Below, in pieces: positions 17,121 through 27,459 of a stretch of 64,000 nucleotides of DNA; positions within the stretch are counted from its first letter, which is position 1; the number at the start of each line of letters is the position of its first letter. Origin of the DNA: Pseudomonas sp. RIT-PI-AD (GTDB lineage Bacteria; Pseudomonadota; Gammaproteobacteria; Pseudomonadales; Pseudomonadaceae); NCBI RefSeq assembly GCF_025642785.1, contig NZ_JANZKU010000001.1, positions 124,001 to 188,000 of the forward strand, in the 5' to 3' direction. The notes beneath the pieces were generated by a model, which made no database searches, was not told where the DNA came from, and saw only the letters and a list, made by a program, of their open reading frames with translations. A program made the translations under genes and the position numbers.

Positions 17121-19648
17121 CCGCGCTTCCGCGTGGTGGGTTCGGGCGCCGGGCTGGACAGCGGGTCGGTGGCTTCGGGGCCGGCCGCCCGTTCCAGGTC
17201 GCGCACCATGCGCGCGATGCGGTCGGCGAGCTTTTCCGAACTCATGCTTTCGCGGAAGCGCTCCACCAACAGCGGAAAGCCCAGCGGGGTGGGCCGCTTG
17301 ATCGGCCGCACCAGCAAGTGGCGCTCGCGCAGGCGCGCCAGGCTTTGTTCCAGGCGATCCAGTTCCAGCTCCTGGCGCAGCACTTCTTCCTGGGCCTGGC
17401 CGAGCAACAGGTTATCCGGGTCGTACTGCTTGAACACGTCGAAGAACAGCCCGCTGGACGCCTGCAACTGGCGGGCGCTCTTGTTCGCCCCGGGGAAGCC
17501 GGAGAACACCAGCCCGGCGATCCGCGCGATCTCGCGGAAGCGCCGCCGCGCCAGCTCGCCGGCGTTGAGGCTGGCGAGCACGTCGTGCAGCAGGTCCTTG
17601 GCCTCGAACAGCGCCGGGGTGAGCAGGTTCGACCAATCCACCTCGGTCGCCGAGAGCAGCTCCAGGCCGTAGTCGTTGACCGCGATGGAGAAGGTCAGCG
17701 GCCGCTCCCGGGCCAGGCGCCAGGCCAGCAGGCTCGCCAGGCCGAGGTGCACGTGGCGGCCGGCGAACGGATAGAGGAACAGGTGCCAGCCCTCGCGGGA
17801 CTTGAGCACCTCGGCGAGCAGGTTGGCCTCGTCGGGCAGCGCCGACCAACCCTGTTGCAACTCCAGCAGCGGACGCACCAGGCGCATCTCGGCGCTGGCG
17901 TACTCGCCGCGGGCGGCGGCGCCCAGCTTGGCCACCACGGCATCCGCCAGCTCGCTGGAAAGTGGCATGCGCCCGCCGTTCCAGCGCGGTACCGCGGCCT
18001 TGCGGGTGGCGGCGCGGCGGACGTAGACGGTCATGTTCTCGACCCGCACCAGTTCCAGGGTACGCCCGGCGAAGAGAAAGCAGTCGCCGGGCCGCAGGCG
18101 CGCGATGAAGCCTTCCTCGATGCTGCCCAGGGCGCCCCCGGTGCCGCCCTTGCTCCAGTACTTCACGTTCAGGCTGGCGTCGCTGACGATGGTCCCCACG
18201 CTCATCCGGTGGCGCCGCGCCAGGCGCGGGTCGGGAACCTGCCAGAGGCCGTCGGCATCCGGCTCGACGCGACGGTAGTCGGGGTAGGCGGTGAGCGAAT
18301 GGCCGCCGTGGCGGACGAACGCCAGCGCCCAGTCCCATTCGGCCTCGCTCAGGTCGCGGTAGGCCCAGGTGGTGCGCACCTCGGCGAAGAGTTCCTGCGG
18401 ACGAAAGCCGCCGCCCAGGGCGATGCTGACCAGGTGCTGCACCAATACGTCCAGCGGCTTGTGCGGCGAATGCCGCGCCTCGATCTGCCGTGCCGCCACG
18501 GCGTCGTGGGCGGCGGCGGCTTCCACCACTTCCAGGCTGTGGGTAGGCACCAGGGTGACCCTCGACGGTCGCCCCGGGGCGTGGCCCGAGCGGCCGGCGC
18601 GCTGCATCAGGCGGGCCACGCCCTTCGGCGAGCCGATCTGCAGCACCCGCTCCACCGGCAGGAAGTCCACGCCGAGGTCGAGGCTGGAGGTGCAGACCAC
18701 CGCCTTCAGGCGACCTTCCTTGAGCCCCAGCTCGACCCAGTCGCGGACTTCCCGGGCCAGGGAGCCGTGGTGCAGGGCGATCAGCCCGGCCCAGTCGGGT
18801 CGCGCTTCCAGCAACGCCTGGTACCAGACCTCGGACTGCGAGCGGGTATTGGTGAACACCAGGGAGGTGGCGCTGCTCTCCAGCTCGGCGATCACCTGGG
18901 GCAGCATGCGCAGGCCCAGGTGGCCCGCCCAGGGAAAGCGCTCCAGGCTGTCGGGCAGCAGGGTATCCACCCGCAGGTCCTTGGGCGTCTGGCCCTGTAC
19001 CAGGCGGCCGCCGCCCTCGGGCAGCATCACCTCCAGGGCGTGGGCCTGGTTGCCGAGGGTGGCGGACAGGCCCCAGACGATCAGGTGCGGGTTCCACGCC
19101 CGCAGGCGTGCCAGGGCCAGTTGCAGTTGCACGCCGCGCTTGTTGCCGAGCAGTTCGTGCCATTCGTCCACCACCAGCATGCGCAGCGCCCCGAAGGCTT
19201 CGCGGGCATCGGCGCGGGTCAGCAGCAGGGTCAGGCTTTCCGGCGTGGTGATCAGGGCGCTGGGCAGCTTGCGCGACTGCCGCGCGCGTTCGGCGCTGCC
19301 GGTGTCGCCGGTGCGCAGCCCCAGGGTCCAGGGGATGTCCAGTTCGGCGAGGGGGGCTTCCAGGGCCCGCGCGGTATCCGCCGCCAGGGCGCGCATCGGG
19401 GTGATCCAGATCAGGCTCAGGGGCGCGGCGGCGGGTTTGCGGCTGCGCGGCTTGCCGGCGGCGGTGAGCGCCGGCGTCGGGCGGGCGAAGCGGTTCAGCG
19501 CGGCCAGCCACACCGCGTAGGTCTTGCCGGCGCCGGTGGTGGCGTGGAGCAGGCCGGACTCGCCGCGCTTCACTGCGGCCCAGACTTCTTTCTGGAAGGC
19601 GAAGGGTTTCCAGCCGCGCCCGGCCAGCCAGGACGAGCCCAGGCTCAT
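17117..19648 (-). CDS. Ligase-associated DExH-box DNA helicase (Lhr-core type)
   Basis: 843 aa from the ATG at 19648, 16 bases after the ligase stop; an upstream extension of the frame through the ligase gene is low-complexity and was not used. Helicase motifs: Walker A ATTGAGKT (36-43), DEWH box, SATLGN, then the second RecA domain with 'SSLDLGVDF' and 'RAGRSGH'. The C-terminal half holds the Lhr winged-helix and beta-barrel region. Lhr-core enzymes are 3'-5' ssDNA-dependent translocases that unwind RNA:DNA hybrids. Acts with the ligase and nucleases encoded in the same operon. Confidence 0.9.
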   Translation of the reverse strand: MSLGSSWLAGRGWKPFAFQKEVWAAVKRGESGLLHATTGAGKTYAVWLAALNRFARPTPALTAAGKPRSRKPAAAPLSLIWITPMRALAADTARALEAPLAELDIPWTLGLRTGDTGSAERARQSRKLPSALITTPESLTLLLTRADAREAFGALRMLVVDEWHELLGNKRGVQLQLALARLRAWNPHLIVWGLSATLGNQAHALEVMLPEGGGRLVQGQTPKDLRVDTLLPDSLERFPWAGHLGLRMLPQVIAELESSATSLVFTNTRSQSEVWYQALLEARPDWAGLIALHHGSLAREVRDWVELGLKEGRLKAVVCTSSLDLGVDFLPVERVLQIGSPKGVARLMQRAGRSGHAPGRPSRVTLVPTHSLEVVEAAAAHDAVAARQIEARHSPHKPLDVLVQHLVSIALGGGFRPQELFAEVRTTWAYRDLSEAEWDWALAFVRHGGHSLTAYPDYRRVEPDADGLWQVPDPRLARRHRMSVGTIVSDASLNVKYWSKGGTGGALGSIEEGFIARLRPGDCFLFAGRTLELVRVENMTVYVRRAATRKAAVPRWNGGRMPLSSELADAVVAKLGAAARGEYASAEMRLVRPLLELQQGWSALPDEANLLAEVLKSREGWHLFLYPFAGRHVHLGLASLLAWRLARERPLTFSIAVNDYGLELLSATEVDWSNLLTPALFEAKDLLHDVLASLNAGELARRRFREIARIAGLVFSGFPGANKSARQLQASSGLFFDVFKQYDPDNLLLGQAQEEVLRQELELDRLEQSLARLRERHLLVRPIKRPTPLGFPLLVERFRESMSSEKLADRIARMVRDLERAAGPEATDPLSSPAPEPTTRKRG

Positions 19649-19664
19649 TCCGCGCGGGGCCCGC

Positions 19665-21305
19665 TCATTGCAGGAGATCCTGCAGGGTCGCCAGGGTGTC
19701 GGCATCTTCGATGCCCTTGTCGTGGCGCCAGCGCAGCATGCGCGGGAAGCGCACGGCGACGCCGCTCTTGTGTCGCTTGGACAGGGCGATGCCCTCGAAG
19801 CCCAGTTCGAACACCAGGCTCGGGGTGACGCTGCGCACCGGGCCGAATTTCTCCACGGTGGTCTTGCGCACGATGGCGTCCACCTTGCGCATTTCCTCGT
19901 CGGTGAGCCCGGAATAGGCCTTGGCGAAGGGCACCAGGCTGCGCGCCGAGGCGCCCGGCGCGGCGTCCCAGACGGCGAAGGTGAAATCGGTGTAGAGGCT
20001 GGCGCGGCGTCCATGGCCGCGCTGGGCATAGATCAACACGGCGTCGACGCTGAAGGGGTCGATCTTCCATTTCCACCAGACGCCCATGTCCTTGGTGCGG
20101 CCTACCCCGTACAGCGAGTCGCGGGCCTTGAGCATCATGCCCTCGACACCCAGGCTGCGGGAGGCTTCGCGTTGTCGCGCGAGGTCTTCCCAGTCGTCGC
20201 CGATCAGCAGCGGCGAGGGCGACAGCAGGGGACTGGCGCAAGCGGCGAGAACTTTTTCCAGGGCGTCGCGGCGTTCCTGCTGGGTACGGTTGCGCCAATC
20301 CTCGCCGCCGAATTCAAGCAGGTCGTAGGCGAGCATGCGCACCGGCACGTCCTCCAGCAGCTTGCGGCTGAGGGTCTTGCGCCCGATGCGTTGTTGCAGG
20401 AGCGCGAAGGGCTGCACCCGATCGTCTTTCCACACCACCAGCTCGCCGTCGATCACCGTGCCGTCGGGCAGTGGGTCCAGCAGCTCGTGGAGCTCGGGAA
20501 AGCGCTCGGTCACCAATTCTTCGCCCCGCGACCAGATCCACAGGCGTCCGTCGCGCTTCACCAACTGCGCGCGAATGCCGTCCCACTTCCATTCCACCAG
20601 CCAGTCCTGTGCCGGGCCGAGCAAGGCTTCGAACTGCGCGTGGGGGGCTTGCAGGGCGTGGGCCAGAAAGAACGGATAGGGCTGGCCGCCGCGCTGGGCG
20701 TGTTCGCTGGCGGATTCGGCGGCGATCAGGCGCAGGTAGCCGTCGGCGCTGGGCCGGTGCGACAGGTCGGTGTAGCCGACCAGGCGTTGCGCGACACGTT
20801 TGGCGTCCAGCCCGGCCAGGGAGGCCAGGGCACGGGTCACCAGCAGCTTCGACACACCGACGCGGAAGGCGCCGGTGATCAGCTTGATGCAGACCATCAG
20901 GCTCTGCCGGTCGAGCTGCCGCCAGAGCGGCGGCAAGCGCTCGGCCAGCTCCTCCGGCGGGCGGCCGCGCAGCGGCAGCAGGTAATCCTCGACCCAATGG
21001 GCCAGGCCCGCCTCGCTGCGGTGGTCGCTTTCCGGCAGCAACAGGGCGATGGTCTCCGCCAGGTCGCCGACCGCTTGGTAGCTTTCCTCGAACAGCCACT
21101 CCGGCAGGTCGGCGGCGGCTACCGCCAGTTCCCGCAGCAGACGCGTCGGGACCATTTGCCGGGGCCGGCCTCCGGCGAGGAAATACACCGCCCAGGCGGC
21201 GTCGGCGGGTGCCGCGTCGCGGAAGTAGTCCTGCATGGCGGCGAGCTTGGCGTTGCTCGAGGTGGTGGCGTCCAGGCGCGCATAGAGGTCGGCGAAGGCT
21301 TTCAT
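19665..21305 (-). CDS. ATP-dependent DNA ligase of the Lhr-core cluster
   Basis: 546 aa. The adenylation site is K240 in 'EWKWDGIR'; it is followed by the other nucleotidyltransferase motifs (ELVVWKDD, '[10 protein letters not shown]', 'WWKWKID') and a C-terminal OB domain ('DFTFAVWD', '[13 protein letters not shown]'). An N-terminal helical DNA-binding domain precedes them. This is the LigB-like class found with PdeM, Lhr-core and an MBL exonuclease, distinct from LigA and LigD. It overlaps the exonuclease stop by 4 bases (ATGA). Confidence 0.92.
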   Translation of the reverse strand: MKAFADLYARLDATTSSNAKLAAMQDYFRDAAPADAAWAVYFLAGGRPRQMVPTRLLRELAVAAADLPEWLFEESYQAVGDLAETIALLLPESDHRSEAGLAHWVEDYLLPLRGRPPEELAERLPPLWRQLDRQSLMVCIKLITGAFRVGVSKLLVTRALASLAGLDAKRVAQRLVGYTDLSHRPSADGYLRLIAAESASEHAQRGGQPYPFFLAHALQAPHAQFEALLGPAQDWLVEWKWDGIRAQLVKRDGRLWIWSRGEELVTERFPELHELLDPLPDGTVIDGELVVWKDDRVQPFALLQQRIGRKTLSRKLLEDVPVRMLAYDLLEFGGEDWRNRTQQERRDALEKVLAACASPLLSPSPLLIGDDWEDLARQREASRSLGVEGMMLKARDSLYGVGRTKDMGVWWKWKIDPFSVDAVLIYAQRGHGRRASLYTDFTFAVWDAAPGASARSLVPFAKAYSGLTDEEMRKVDAIVRKTTVEKFGPVRSVTPSLVFELGFEGIALSKRHKSGVAVRFPRMLRWRHDKGIEDADTLATLQDLLQ

Positions 21306-22327
21306 CCGGCGTCGACCTCCTGCTTCGGGTCTTCGCTTTCCTCGTCGTCGCCGTACTCGGTGGCGAAGCCCTGGGCATCCAGGCCGCGCTCGCGCAGGTA
21401 GCGCACCAGCACGTTGACCGAGCCGTGGGTGACCATCACCCGCTCGGCGCCGGTCTGTTCGATGGCCCACAGCAGGCCGGGCCAATCGGCGTGGTCGGAG
21501 AGCACGAAGCCGCGGTCCACCCCGCGCCGGCGGCGGGTGCCGCGCAGCATCATCCAGCCGCTGGCGAAGGCATCCGAATACTCGCCGAAGCGGCGCATCC
21601 AGGTGCTGCCGCCGGCCGAGGGCGGCGCCAGGATCAGCGCCTGGCGCAGGGCCGGGTCGGCCTTCTTGAAGTCGCCGGCATACTGGGTGGCGGGCAGCCG
21701 CACGCCGCCTTCGCGGTACACCTGGTTCAGCGGTTCCACCGAACCATGGGCGAGGATCGGGCCGATGCTCGCGTCGATGCCGTGGAGGATGCGCTGGGCC
21801 TTGCCGAAGGCGTAGCAGAACAGCACGCTGGCGCGGCCCTCGGCCTGGTTCTGACGCCACCAGGCGTCGATCCCGGCGAAGATTTCCGCTTGGGGTTGCC
21901 AGCGGTAGATCGGCAGGCCGAAGGTGGATTCGGTGATGAAGGTGTGGCAGCGCACCGGCTCGAAGGGGGTGCAGGTGCCGTCGGCCTCCACTTTGTAGTC
22001 GCCCGAGGCGACCCAGACTTCGCCCTGGTATTCCAGGCGCACCTGGGCGGAGCCGAGCACATGGCCGGCCGGGTGGAAGCTCAGCCGCACGCCGTGGTGA
22101 TCCAGGCTCGCGCCGTAGGGCAGGGTCTGCAGGTCGATGTCGGCGCCCAGGCGGGCGCGCAGGATACCTTCCCCGGGCGCCGCCGCCAGGTAGCGTACGC
22201 TGCCGCCGCGGGCGTGGTCGCCGTGACCGTGGGTGATGACCGCGCGCTCCACCGGTCGCCAGGGATCGATGTAGAAATCGCCGGGGGGGCAGTAGAGACC
22301 TTCGGGGCGGGCGATGACCAGATCCAT
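21302..22327 (-). CDS. Ligase-associated DNA exonuclease, metallo-beta-lactamase fold
   Basis: 341 aa, MBL/beta-CASP family (SNM1/Artemis-like). Metal motif H33-G-H35-G-D37-H38, then 'HPAGHVLGSAQ', 'SGDYK' and a late 'SDHADW'. First gene of the minus-strand repair operon; the likely role is end processing before ligation. ATG at 22327 with 152 bases of non-coding DNA upstream to quiP. Confidence 0.88.
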   Translation of the reverse strand: MDLVIARPEGLYCPPGDFYIDPWRPVERAVITHGHGDHARGGSVRYLAAAPGEGILRARLGADIDLQTLPYGASLDHHGVRLSFHPAGHVLGSAQVRLEYQGEVWVASGDYKVEADGTCTPFEPVRCHTFITESTFGLPIYRWQPQAEIFAGIDAWWRQNQAEGRASVLFCYAFGKAQRILHGIDASIGPILAHGSVEPLNQVYREGGVRLPATQYAGDFKKADPALRQALILAPPSAGGSTWMRRFGEYSDAFASGWMMLRGTRRRRGVDRGFVLSDHADWPGLLWAIEQTGAERVMVTHGSVNVLVRYLRERGLDAQGFATEYGDDEESEDPKQEVDAG

Positions 22328-22441
22328 AGGGGCGCCAGAAAAGGGGGCATGTTGCTATGAGCCCCGTGGCGCTGGCTAAGTTCGGCCTGTTCGCCGGCCG
22401 GCGCGGCGCGCGAAGCCAGGGACGGCCGCGCGCTCCGCGAC

Positions 22442-22465
22442 ACCCGCCGGTCCGCGCCGGCGGGT
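22442..22465 (-). terminator. Hairpin after the QuiP-like acylase gene
   Basis: Nine-base-pair stem ACCCGCCGG / CCGGCGGGT with loop TCCGCG, 15 bases beyond the acylase stop. There is no T-tract on the minus strand, so termination is not certain. Confidence 0.4.
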
Positions 22466-22479
22466 GCGCGGACCCTGGT

Positions 22480-25023
22480 TCAGGTCCCCGGCACCAGGAT
22501 CAGGCGCTTGCTGCCATAGACCTTGTCGAGGTTCTCCGGCTTGAACGGGAAGCTCATGTAGCGGCCCTTGAGCCAGGCGTCGATGCCGTCCGCGTAGTGC
22601 CCGCTGGCCGGGTTGCCGGATTGGCCGGAGCTGTTCAGGCCGAGCATCGGCTCGTCGCGGTTGAAGTCGACGATCAGGCGCATCGCCGGGATCAGCCAGG
22701 TGTCGGCTTCGGCGGCGCCCCAATGGTAGGCGGCGACGTCCAGGGTGGTGTGGTCGCCGCCCGCCGGGTAGGGGCCGCGGTCGAGGTAGTCGCGCAAGGC
22801 GCGGATACCGGCGCGCTGGGTCGTGCTCATATAGGGCGCCAGGCGGCTGCTGTCGGAGACCCAGGTGTAGCGGTGCAGTTTGCCCCACTGCCAGGCCTTG
22901 CGGTCGCTGCCCAGGCGGGCTTCCAGGTCGTCGACGGTGGCGGCCAGGCTGCGCGCGAGGATCGTCGGCTTGTCTTCCTTCTGCGGCGTGCGCACGTCGT
23001 CCCAGAACGGGCTGTCGGGGCGTCCGAGCAGGTGGTCGGCCTGGGCCGAATAGGACAGGTCGGACGCCTGCATCAGCGCCTGCCAGGCCGGGCTGTCGTC
23101 CGGGCCCAGTTCGTCGAGGAAAATCTGCCGCGCGCTCTCCCGGAGGAACTGGGCGTAGACCGCGGCATCCGCGGAATTCGGCGCGAGCCGGCCGTCGAAG
23201 GCCAGCAGCCGCTGCAGCGCTTCGCGCGCCTTGCCGCGTGCGTCCGCCGGCAGGCTGCCAATCGCCTGTTGCAGGGGCTTCGCCATGCTCGGGTCCTGCA
23301 GCATCGCCTTGAGCTTGGCGGCGAACAGGGTGGTCTTGTCGTACTGCATGGCGATGGTGCTGGCGGTGTCCTGCTTGCCGCCGCCCGCCAGTTGCGCGAT
23401 GCGTTCGGCGCGCTCCGGGTAGTGCCATGAGTTGGACAACTGCACGCCGTAGCCGCCGCTCACCGTGCGCTGGTTGGCGGTGCCCAGCCAGCCCTGGGGC
23501 GGGTCCTGGTCGTAGGGGTAGAGCATCGGGTCGGCATAGCCGTCCCAGTCGTAGCGGCCGTCCCAGCCGGGGGAGGGCAGCAGGCCCGTGCCCTCGCGGC
23601 GGTTCGGGTAGCGCCCGGTGACCTGCCAGGCGATGTGCCCGGCGTCGGCGTAGAGCATGTTCAGGCCACTGGAGCGAATCTCGCGGGTGGCCTCGTGGGC
23701 CTTGTCCACCGACTGCGCGCGTGACAGGTCGAAGAAGGCGTCGAGGCTCTTGTCCGCCTCGAAGGACATGCTCTGCAGGGCGATCCCCAGGCCGCTCTTC
23801 AGGCTCAAGGGTTGCAGCGGGTGCTTGCGTTCGCCGAGTACCGAGTTGAGCAGGGGGCCGTGGCGGGTTTCCAGGATGGTTTCGCGGATCGGCCGTTCGC
23901 CCCTGATGAAGAAGGTCTCGTGGCGTTCGACGGTGGGTTGCCAGGTGCCGTCGGCGAGGTAATAGGTGCGGTTGCCCTGGCGCTTGAGTTTTTCCAGGAA
24001 CAGGTCCTGGTTGTCCCCCATGACCATGGTCATGCCCCAGGCCAGCTTGCCGTTGAACCCGGCGACGATCGCCGGCACGCCGGCCAGGGTGATGCCGGCG
24101 GCCTGGTACTTGGGCGAGCGCAACTGCACGTAATTCCACACCGAGGGCATCGACAGCGGCAGGTGGGTGTCGTTGGCCAGGATGCTCTTGCCGCCGCGGC
24201 TGCGCTGGGGCGCGATGGCCCAGTTATTCGACGCGGCCACTCCGAGCATGTCCAGGCTGGCGATCTGCCCGGCCACCTGGTCCAGGGCGGCGAGCCCGGG
24301 CATTTGCCCGCCGAGGTCGACGCCCTTGAGCTTGGCCGCTTCCTCGAAGGGCAGGGGCTCGTCGGGGTAGGTGGGGAACAACCAGCCCAGCTTGTCGGCC
24401 CCGACCTTCTGCGCCAGTACCAGGGAGGCCAATTCTTCCTGGAGGTTGACCGACAGGCCGAAGTTCAACAGGCAGAACAACATGACCGAATCTTCCGCCT
24501 TCCAGTAGGCCGGGCGGTAGCCGGCCTCGGCCAGGTCCATCGGCAACTTGTCGCGGTAGCGGAACAGGTAGGCGTTGACCCCGCGGGCATACACGTCGAA
24601 GAACTGCTTCAGGCGCGGCGAGGCGTTCTTGTAGAGCACCTCGGCGTTTTTCTTCAGGTTCACCGCGCGCATGAAGCGGTCGATTTCCAGCACCCCGGGG
24701 CCGGCCAGTTCCGCCAGGCGGCCCTCGGCCATCAGGCGCATGCCGACCATCTGGCTCAGGCGGTCGCTGGCGTGCACGTAGCCGAGGGTGAACAGCGCGT
24801 CGTAGAAGGTGTTGGTCTCGATCAGCGGCATGCCCAGCGCATTGCGCCGGACCACCGCGGTCTGCGCCAGACCCTGGATACGGAAGCTGCCCTGGTCGGG
24901 CGCCACGCTGGCCGCGTAGCGGTCCTCGACCAGGGATTGGCAACCGCTGAGGGCGACGGCGCCGGCGAAGGCGGCGGCACCGGCGAAGCGCGGGAAAACA
25001 CGCGTGAGGGCGGGCGGAACCAT
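22480..25023 (-). CDS. quiP: Penicillin-amidase-family acylase, QuiP-like
   Basis: 847 aa, the same length as P. aeruginosa QuiP as I recall it, an N-terminal-nucleophile hydrolase that cleaves long-chain acyl-homoserine lactones. The N-terminus is a signal ending LSGC (Cys28), so it may be a lipoprotein. Autocleavage should expose S265 in 'VAASNNWAI' as the nucleophile, leaving an alpha chain before it and a beta chain after it. AGGAG lies 9 bases before the ATG. The following genes (GST, SEC-C protein, LEA-type lipoprotein) match the order I remember around quiP. Substrate is inferred from the family. Confidence 0.85.
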   Translation of the reverse strand: MVPPALTRVFPRFAGAAAFAGAVALSGCQSLVEDRYAASVAPDQGSFRIQGLAQTAVVRRNALGMPLIETNTFYDALFTLGYVHASDRLSQMVGMRLMAEGRLAELAGPGVLEIDRFMRAVNLKKNAEVLYKNASPRLKQFFDVYARGVNAYLFRYRDKLPMDLAEAGYRPAYWKAEDSVMLFCLLNFGLSVNLQEELASLVLAQKVGADKLGWLFPTYPDEPLPFEEAAKLKGVDLGGQMPGLAALDQVAGQIASLDMLGVAASNNWAIAPQRSRGGKSILANDTHLPLSMPSVWNYVQLRSPKYQAAGITLAGVPAIVAGFNGKLAWGMTMVMGDNQDLFLEKLKRQGNRTYYLADGTWQPTVERHETFFIRGERPIRETILETRHGPLLNSVLGERKHPLQPLSLKSGLGIALQSMSFEADKSLDAFFDLSRAQSVDKAHEATREIRSSGLNMLYADAGHIAWQVTGRYPNRREGTGLLPSPGWDGRYDWDGYADPMLYPYDQDPPQGWLGTANQRTVSGGYGVQLSNSWHYPERAERIAQLAGGGKQDTASTIAMQYDKTTLFAAKLKAMLQDPSMAKPLQQAIGSLPADARGKAREALQRLLAFDGRLAPNSADAAVYAQFLRESARQIFLDELGPDDSPAWQALMQASDLSYSAQADHLLGRPDSPFWDDVRTPQKEDKPTILARSLAATVDDLEARLGSDRKAWQWGKLHRYTWVSDSSRLAPYMSTTQRAGIRALRDYLDRGPYPAGGDHTTLDVAAYHWGAAEADTWLIPAMRLIVDFNRDEPMLGLNSSGQSGNPASGHYADGIDAWLKGRYMSFPFKPENLDKVYGSKRLILVPGT

Positions 25024-25105
25024 GCTGCGGACTCTCCTGAAAGGGGCAGCGGGGGAAGCGCGCTACGTTAGTCAGCCCCCGCGTGCCGCGCAAGCGCCGC
25101 CGCGG

Positions 25106-25756
25106 CTACTTTTTCGCCGCCTCGGGATTGATCCGGGCGACCAGGGCATAGGCGCGGACGGTGGCCGGGCGCGCCTTGATCCCTTCGAACCAGCGCTTGA
25201 GATGGGGAAAGTCGTCGAGATTCTGTCCTTGCCATTCGTGGGAGACGATCCACGGGTAGATCGCCATGTCGGCGATGCTGTAGTCGGCGCCGGCGACGAA
25301 CTCGCGATCGCCCAGGCGCTTGTCCAGCACGCCGTAGAGGCGCGCGGTCTCGTCCACGTAGCGCTTGATGGCGTAGGGAATCTTCTCCGGCGCGAAGCGG
25401 GCGAAGTGATGGTTCTGGCCGGCCATGGGGCCGAGGCCGCCCATCTGCCAGAACAGCCATTGCAGGACTTCCTCGCGGCCGCGCAGGTCCTGGGGGATGA
25501 ACGCGCCGGTCTTGTTCGCCAGGTACAGCAGGATGGCGCCGGACTCGAACAGGCTCAGTGGCTCGCCGCCGTCCGCCGGCTCGTCGTCGACGATCGCCGG
25601 GATCTTGTTGTTCGGCGAGATCTTCAGGAAATCCGCCTGGAACTGCTCGTTCTTGGAGATGTTGATCGGATGGATGCGGTAGGGCAGGCCGCTTTCTTCG
25701 AGGAACAGGCTGATCTTGTGGCCGTTGGGGGTGGTCCAGTAGTACAGGTCGATCAT
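25106..25756 (-). CDS. Glutathione S-transferase, YfcG/YghU-like
   Basis: 216 aa from the ATG at 25756, preceded by GTGGAGA; a GTG twelve bases further up is part of that ribosome site, so the shorter start is preferred. N-terminal thioredoxin-like domain 'MIDLYYWTTPNGHKISLFLEE' with the Thr/Asn active-site type seen in Nu-class enzymes (YfcG, YghU), then 'NNKIPAIVD' and 'LFESGAILLYLA', which bind glutathione. Helical C-terminal domain follows. Probably a disulfide reductase; substrate unknown. Confidence 0.88.
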   Translation of the reverse strand: MIDLYYWTTPNGHKISLFLEESGLPYRIHPINISKNEQFQADFLKISPNNKIPAIVDDEPADGGEPLSLFESGAILLYLANKTGAFIPQDLRGREEVLQWLFWQMGGLGPMAGQNHHFARFAPEKIPYAIKRYVDETARLYGVLDKRLGDREFVAGADYSIADMAIYPWIVSHEWQGQNLDDFPHLKRWFEGIKARPATVRAYALVARINPEAAKK

Positions 25757-25930
25757 CGAGGTCTCCACGGAGCGGGGGGCGGTGGGGTCGGATTTCGCCG
25801 ACGGGTCTTGGAGTGACCCGGGCGGAACCCCTGGAGTTCAGCGGGGCGGCCCCGGCGAGCCGTTCGCGCGCCAGGGCCGCACTGGCGGATCGGGGGCGTC
25901 AGGCGCGGAGCGCCCGACGCGACGGCGGGT

Positions 25931-26134
25931 TCAGGCCGCGCAGCACTTCTTGAACTTCTGCCCGCTGCCACAGGGACAGGGATCGTTGCGACCGACGTCC
26001 TTCAGCGGATTGCGGGTCGGCTCGAGGGGCGCGTGGTTGCAGTGCGGACCGTGCACGTGGCCCGGGTGGCCATGGTCGTGCTCGTGGTGATCGTGGTTGC
26101 AGTCGGGTCCGTGTACGTGGGGCGTCTGGCTCAT
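25931..26134 (-). CDS. Short His-rich SEC-C metal-binding protein
   Basis: 67 aa. The N-terminal half is very rich in histidine and contains the repeat HVHGPxCNH twice ([18 protein letters not shown]). The C-terminal half is a SEC-C zinc motif, '[16 protein letters not shown]'. It lies 3 bases after the lipoprotein stop, so the two are probably co-transcribed. A metal-binding or metallochaperone role is suggested but unproven. Confidence 0.8.
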   Translation of the reverse strand: MSQTPHVHGPDCNHDHHEHDHGHPGHVHGPHCNHAPLEPTRNPLKDVGRNDPCPCGSGQKFKKCCAA

Positions 26135-26137
26135 GGG

Positions 26138-26635
26138 TCACTCCGGGATGAACGAACCGGGGATTATCTCGCCATTCCGCCGTAGCTGCACGTACTTGCC
26201 GAACAGCAGGCCGGTCCTGATTTCGCCCTGGAGGCGGTATTGCACCGGTTCGTCGGGTCTTTCCAGCAGCTTGACGATGTAGCGCATGTGCCGCCACAGG
26301 TTGGTATGCACCGGCACGTCGAACACATGGCGGCCATTGGCGGGCACGGTGAACCAGGCGTCGGACTCGCCGGAAGCCAGCTTCACGTCGTTGAGGTAGA
26401 CGGTGTAGACCAGGCCGCGCACCGGCAGGCTGACGTCATTGGGGTTGTCGACGCGAAAACGCAGGAGGAATTCCTGCTCCACCAGCCTGGCTTTCACGAC
26501 TTCGACCTTGAGCAGTCGGACATCGGGCTCGACGAAATCGCCGGTGAACCAGGTGGAACATCCCGACAGGCCCGAGAAGGCGCCTAACAACATGAATAGG
26601 CTGAGAATTCTTATCGTTTGCGCCTGAAAAAACAT
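26138..26635 (-). CDS. LEA14-like (water-stress/hypersensitive-response domain) lipoprotein
   Basis: 165 aa using the ATG at 26635, which has GGAG about nine bases upstream; an alternative start 33 bases further up would precede the signal peptide. Signal ends in LSGC. The mature part has the LEA_2/WHy pattern: 'FRVDNPNDVSLPVRGLVYTVYLNDVKLASGES', then a strand-rich half. Such proteins are envelope lipoproteins tied to stress tolerance; no specific role can be read. Confidence 0.82.
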   Translation of the reverse strand: MFFQAQTIRILSLFMLLGAFSGLSGCSTWFTGDFVEPDVRLLKVEVVKARLVEQEFLLRFRVDNPNDVSLPVRGLVYTVYLNDVKLASGESDAWFTVPANGRHVFDVPVHTNLWRHMRYIVKLLERPDEPVQYRLQGEIRTGLLFGKYVQLRRNGEIIPGSFIPE

Positions 26636-26748
26636 TCCAATACTCCAACCGAGGCTCCAGTGTAACAATCAACCGCTCCGCTGCAACGTGTTGTGGGGCT
26701 AAAAAAACCTGCGCCATACTGGGCGAGGATTCGGACAGGAGTGTGACC

Positions 26749-27306
26749 ATGAGCCGCTACGAGATCGCCTTTTCCGGGCAGCGGGTGCCCGGTGCCCAGG
26801 AAGACGTGGTAAAGGCCAATCTGGCCAAGTTGTTCCAGGCCGATGCGCAGCGCATAGCCTTGCTGTTTTCCGGGCGGCGTATCGTGATCAAGAGCAATCT
26901 GGACGCGGCTTCCGCGGAAAAATACCGGGCGACGCTGGAGCGCGCCGGTGCCCTGGTCGAGGTGGTCGATCTCGACCAGCGGATGGAGGTGGAGGACGTC
27001 GAGCTGGCACCGCCGCCCGCCGAATTGCCGGCCCGGCCCGCCGCCGCTACCGACGGCGCGGCGCCCCGCCCATTGATCGTGGCGCCACGGGACGAATACA
27101 TGGCGGCCTTCGCCGAAGTCCAGGCGCCGGATTTCGGTATCGCCCCGGTGGGCGAGGATCTGCAGGACCGCAAGCCCGAGGCGCGGGCGCCGCAGCTGGA
27201 CCTGTCGGCGTTCAGCCTGGCGCCGGTCGGCAGCGACATGGGCCAGGCGAAGTCCGGCCCCGCCGCCCCGCCGCCGGACGTTTCCCATCTGAAGTTGCAG
27301 GACTGA
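26749..27306 (+). CDS. Conserved hypothetical protein with N-terminal 'VKANLAKLF' module
   Basis: 185 aa from ATG 26749; AGGAG at 26737-26741 fits this start better than the GTG at 26743. Residues 1-75 form a small alpha/beta module ('RYEIAFSG', 'VKANLAKLF', 'IVIKSNLD', 'AGALVEVVD') that I have seen fused to membrane domains such as DUF805 in other gammaproteobacteria. The remainder is acidic and Pro/Ala-rich with two 'F.IAPVGEDL'-like repeats (FGIAPVGEDL, FSLAPVGSDM). Cytoplasmic; function unknown. Confidence 0.75.
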   Translation: MSRYEIAFSGQRVPGAQEDVVKANLAKLFQADAQRIALLFSGRRIVIKSNLDAASAEKYRATLERAGALVEVVDLDQRMEVEDVELAPPPAELPARPAAATDGAAPRPLIVAPRDEYMAAFAEVQAPDFGIAPVGEDLQDRKPEARAPQLDLSAFSLAPVGSDMGQAKSGPAAPPPDVSHLKLQD

Positions 27307-27376
27307 ACGCATTTCCATCGCTTGTCGCCAGCCTCGCGCTGCGGCAGCCGGGGCGTTCCTCGCCCCCTAGTGTATT

Positions 27377-27410
27377 CGCCGTGCGACCGGCCTAGCGGCG
27401 TCGCACGGCG
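27377..27410. terminator. Inverted repeat between convergent genes
   Basis: Eleven-base-pair perfect stem CGCCGTGCGAC / GTCGCACGGCG around a 12-base loop, between the converging genes that end at 27306 and 27460. It could stop transcription from both sides, although T-tracts are short. Confidence 0.5.
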
Positions 27411-27459
27411 CCTTCGATGCACGGCTCGATCCGTACCCGCTTCCACGTGCCCGTCTGCC

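Noticed and set aside
17318-19828. 836-codon open frame opposite the Lhr-like helicase
   Set aside because: Translation is Gly/Gln/His-rich without domains, while the minus strand carries all helicase motifs.
19649-20029. N-terminal extension of the helicase
   Set aside because: It lies inside the ligase gene and encodes Ser/Pro/Arg-rich text; the ATG at 19648 starts the conserved domain.
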